From positions 1 to 6,725 of the forward strand of contig JAGLFC010000142.1 in assembly GCA_023144715.1 (NCBI GenBank): 6,725 nucleotides of DNA. The letters are read 5' to 3'. This document shows positions 6,677 through 6,725 of the stretch, in pieces. A program made the translations under genes and the position numbers. Below the pieces are notes generated by a model that saw only the letters and a list, made by a program, of their open reading frames with translations, was not told where the DNA came from and ran no database searches. This DNA comes from Gammaproteobacteria bacterium. Lineage in GTDB: Bacteria; Pseudomonadota; Gammaproteobacteria; GRL18. Within the stretch, counting starts at the first letter, position 1. Every line of letters starts with the position of its first letter.

Positions 6677-6725
6677 CAGTCAGAGATGCCTTTATAATTT
6701 GAACAATAAGCTCATCAAAATCAAT
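6669..6725 (-). CDS. ddl: D-alanine-D-alanine ligase, last 18 codons (partial)
   Basis: An open frame enters from the right edge and reads IDFDELIVQIIKASLTDE before a TGA at 6669-6671, which overlaps the ftsQ start. The FDELIVQIIKASL pattern resembles the C-terminal helix of D-Ala-D-Ala ligases, and ddl commonly precedes ftsQ in gammaproteobacterial dcw clusters. Ddl joins two D-alanines to make the peptidoglycan end dipeptide in the cytoplasm. With only 18 residues the call rests mostly on gene order; no catalytic motif lies inside the window. Confidence 0.7.
   Translation of the reverse strand: MDFDELIVQIIKASLTDE

Overview
The window carries the 3' end of a gammaproteobacterial division and cell-wall (dcw) cluster followed by the secA region. 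Every protein resembles gammaproteobacterial families (SecA, LpxC, FtsZ, FtsA, FtsQ), and lpxC implies an outer membrane with lipid A. The DNA is visibly AT-rich, with long A/T intergenic stretches and A- or T-ending codons, so a low-GC gammaproteobacterium is likely. Genus or species cannot be told from the window alone.

Layout: almost everything lies on the minus strand, so transcription runs from high to low coordinates. From the right edge come the last codons of ddl (6669-6725), ftsQ (5825-6676), ftsA (4535-5761), ftsZ (3283-4455) and lpxC (2221-3132). One plus-strand gene, dciA (DUF721, 1742-2206), then faces lpxC across a 14-bp gap. An M23/LytM peptidase gene (696-1664) diverges from dciA across 77 bp, and the 5' end of secA (1-557) follows. 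No gene-free stretch exceeds 300 bases. The largest gaps are ftsZ-lpxC (150 bp) and M23-secA (138 bp).

How the genes work together: Ddl makes D-Ala-D-Ala for peptidoglycan. FtsQ, FtsA and FtsZ build the divisome, with FtsZ polymerising, FtsA tethering it to the membrane and FtsQ linking it to periplasmic septal synthesis. LpxC commits carbon to lipid A. The M23 protein probably cuts or regulates cutting of peptidoglycan. SecA drives export of envelope proteins. DciA is the replicative-helicase loader/operator family found in bacteria lacking DnaC or DnaI.

I found no undescribed system, mobile element, CRISPR array or RNA gene. The items most worth checking are regulatory: a 33-bp tandem duplication that forms the apparent lpxC promoter region, an 11-bp inverted repeat bracketing the secA leader in a locus with no visible secM, an LpxC tail lacking the E. 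coli-type degron, and the dciA-lpxC convergence without an obvious terminator.
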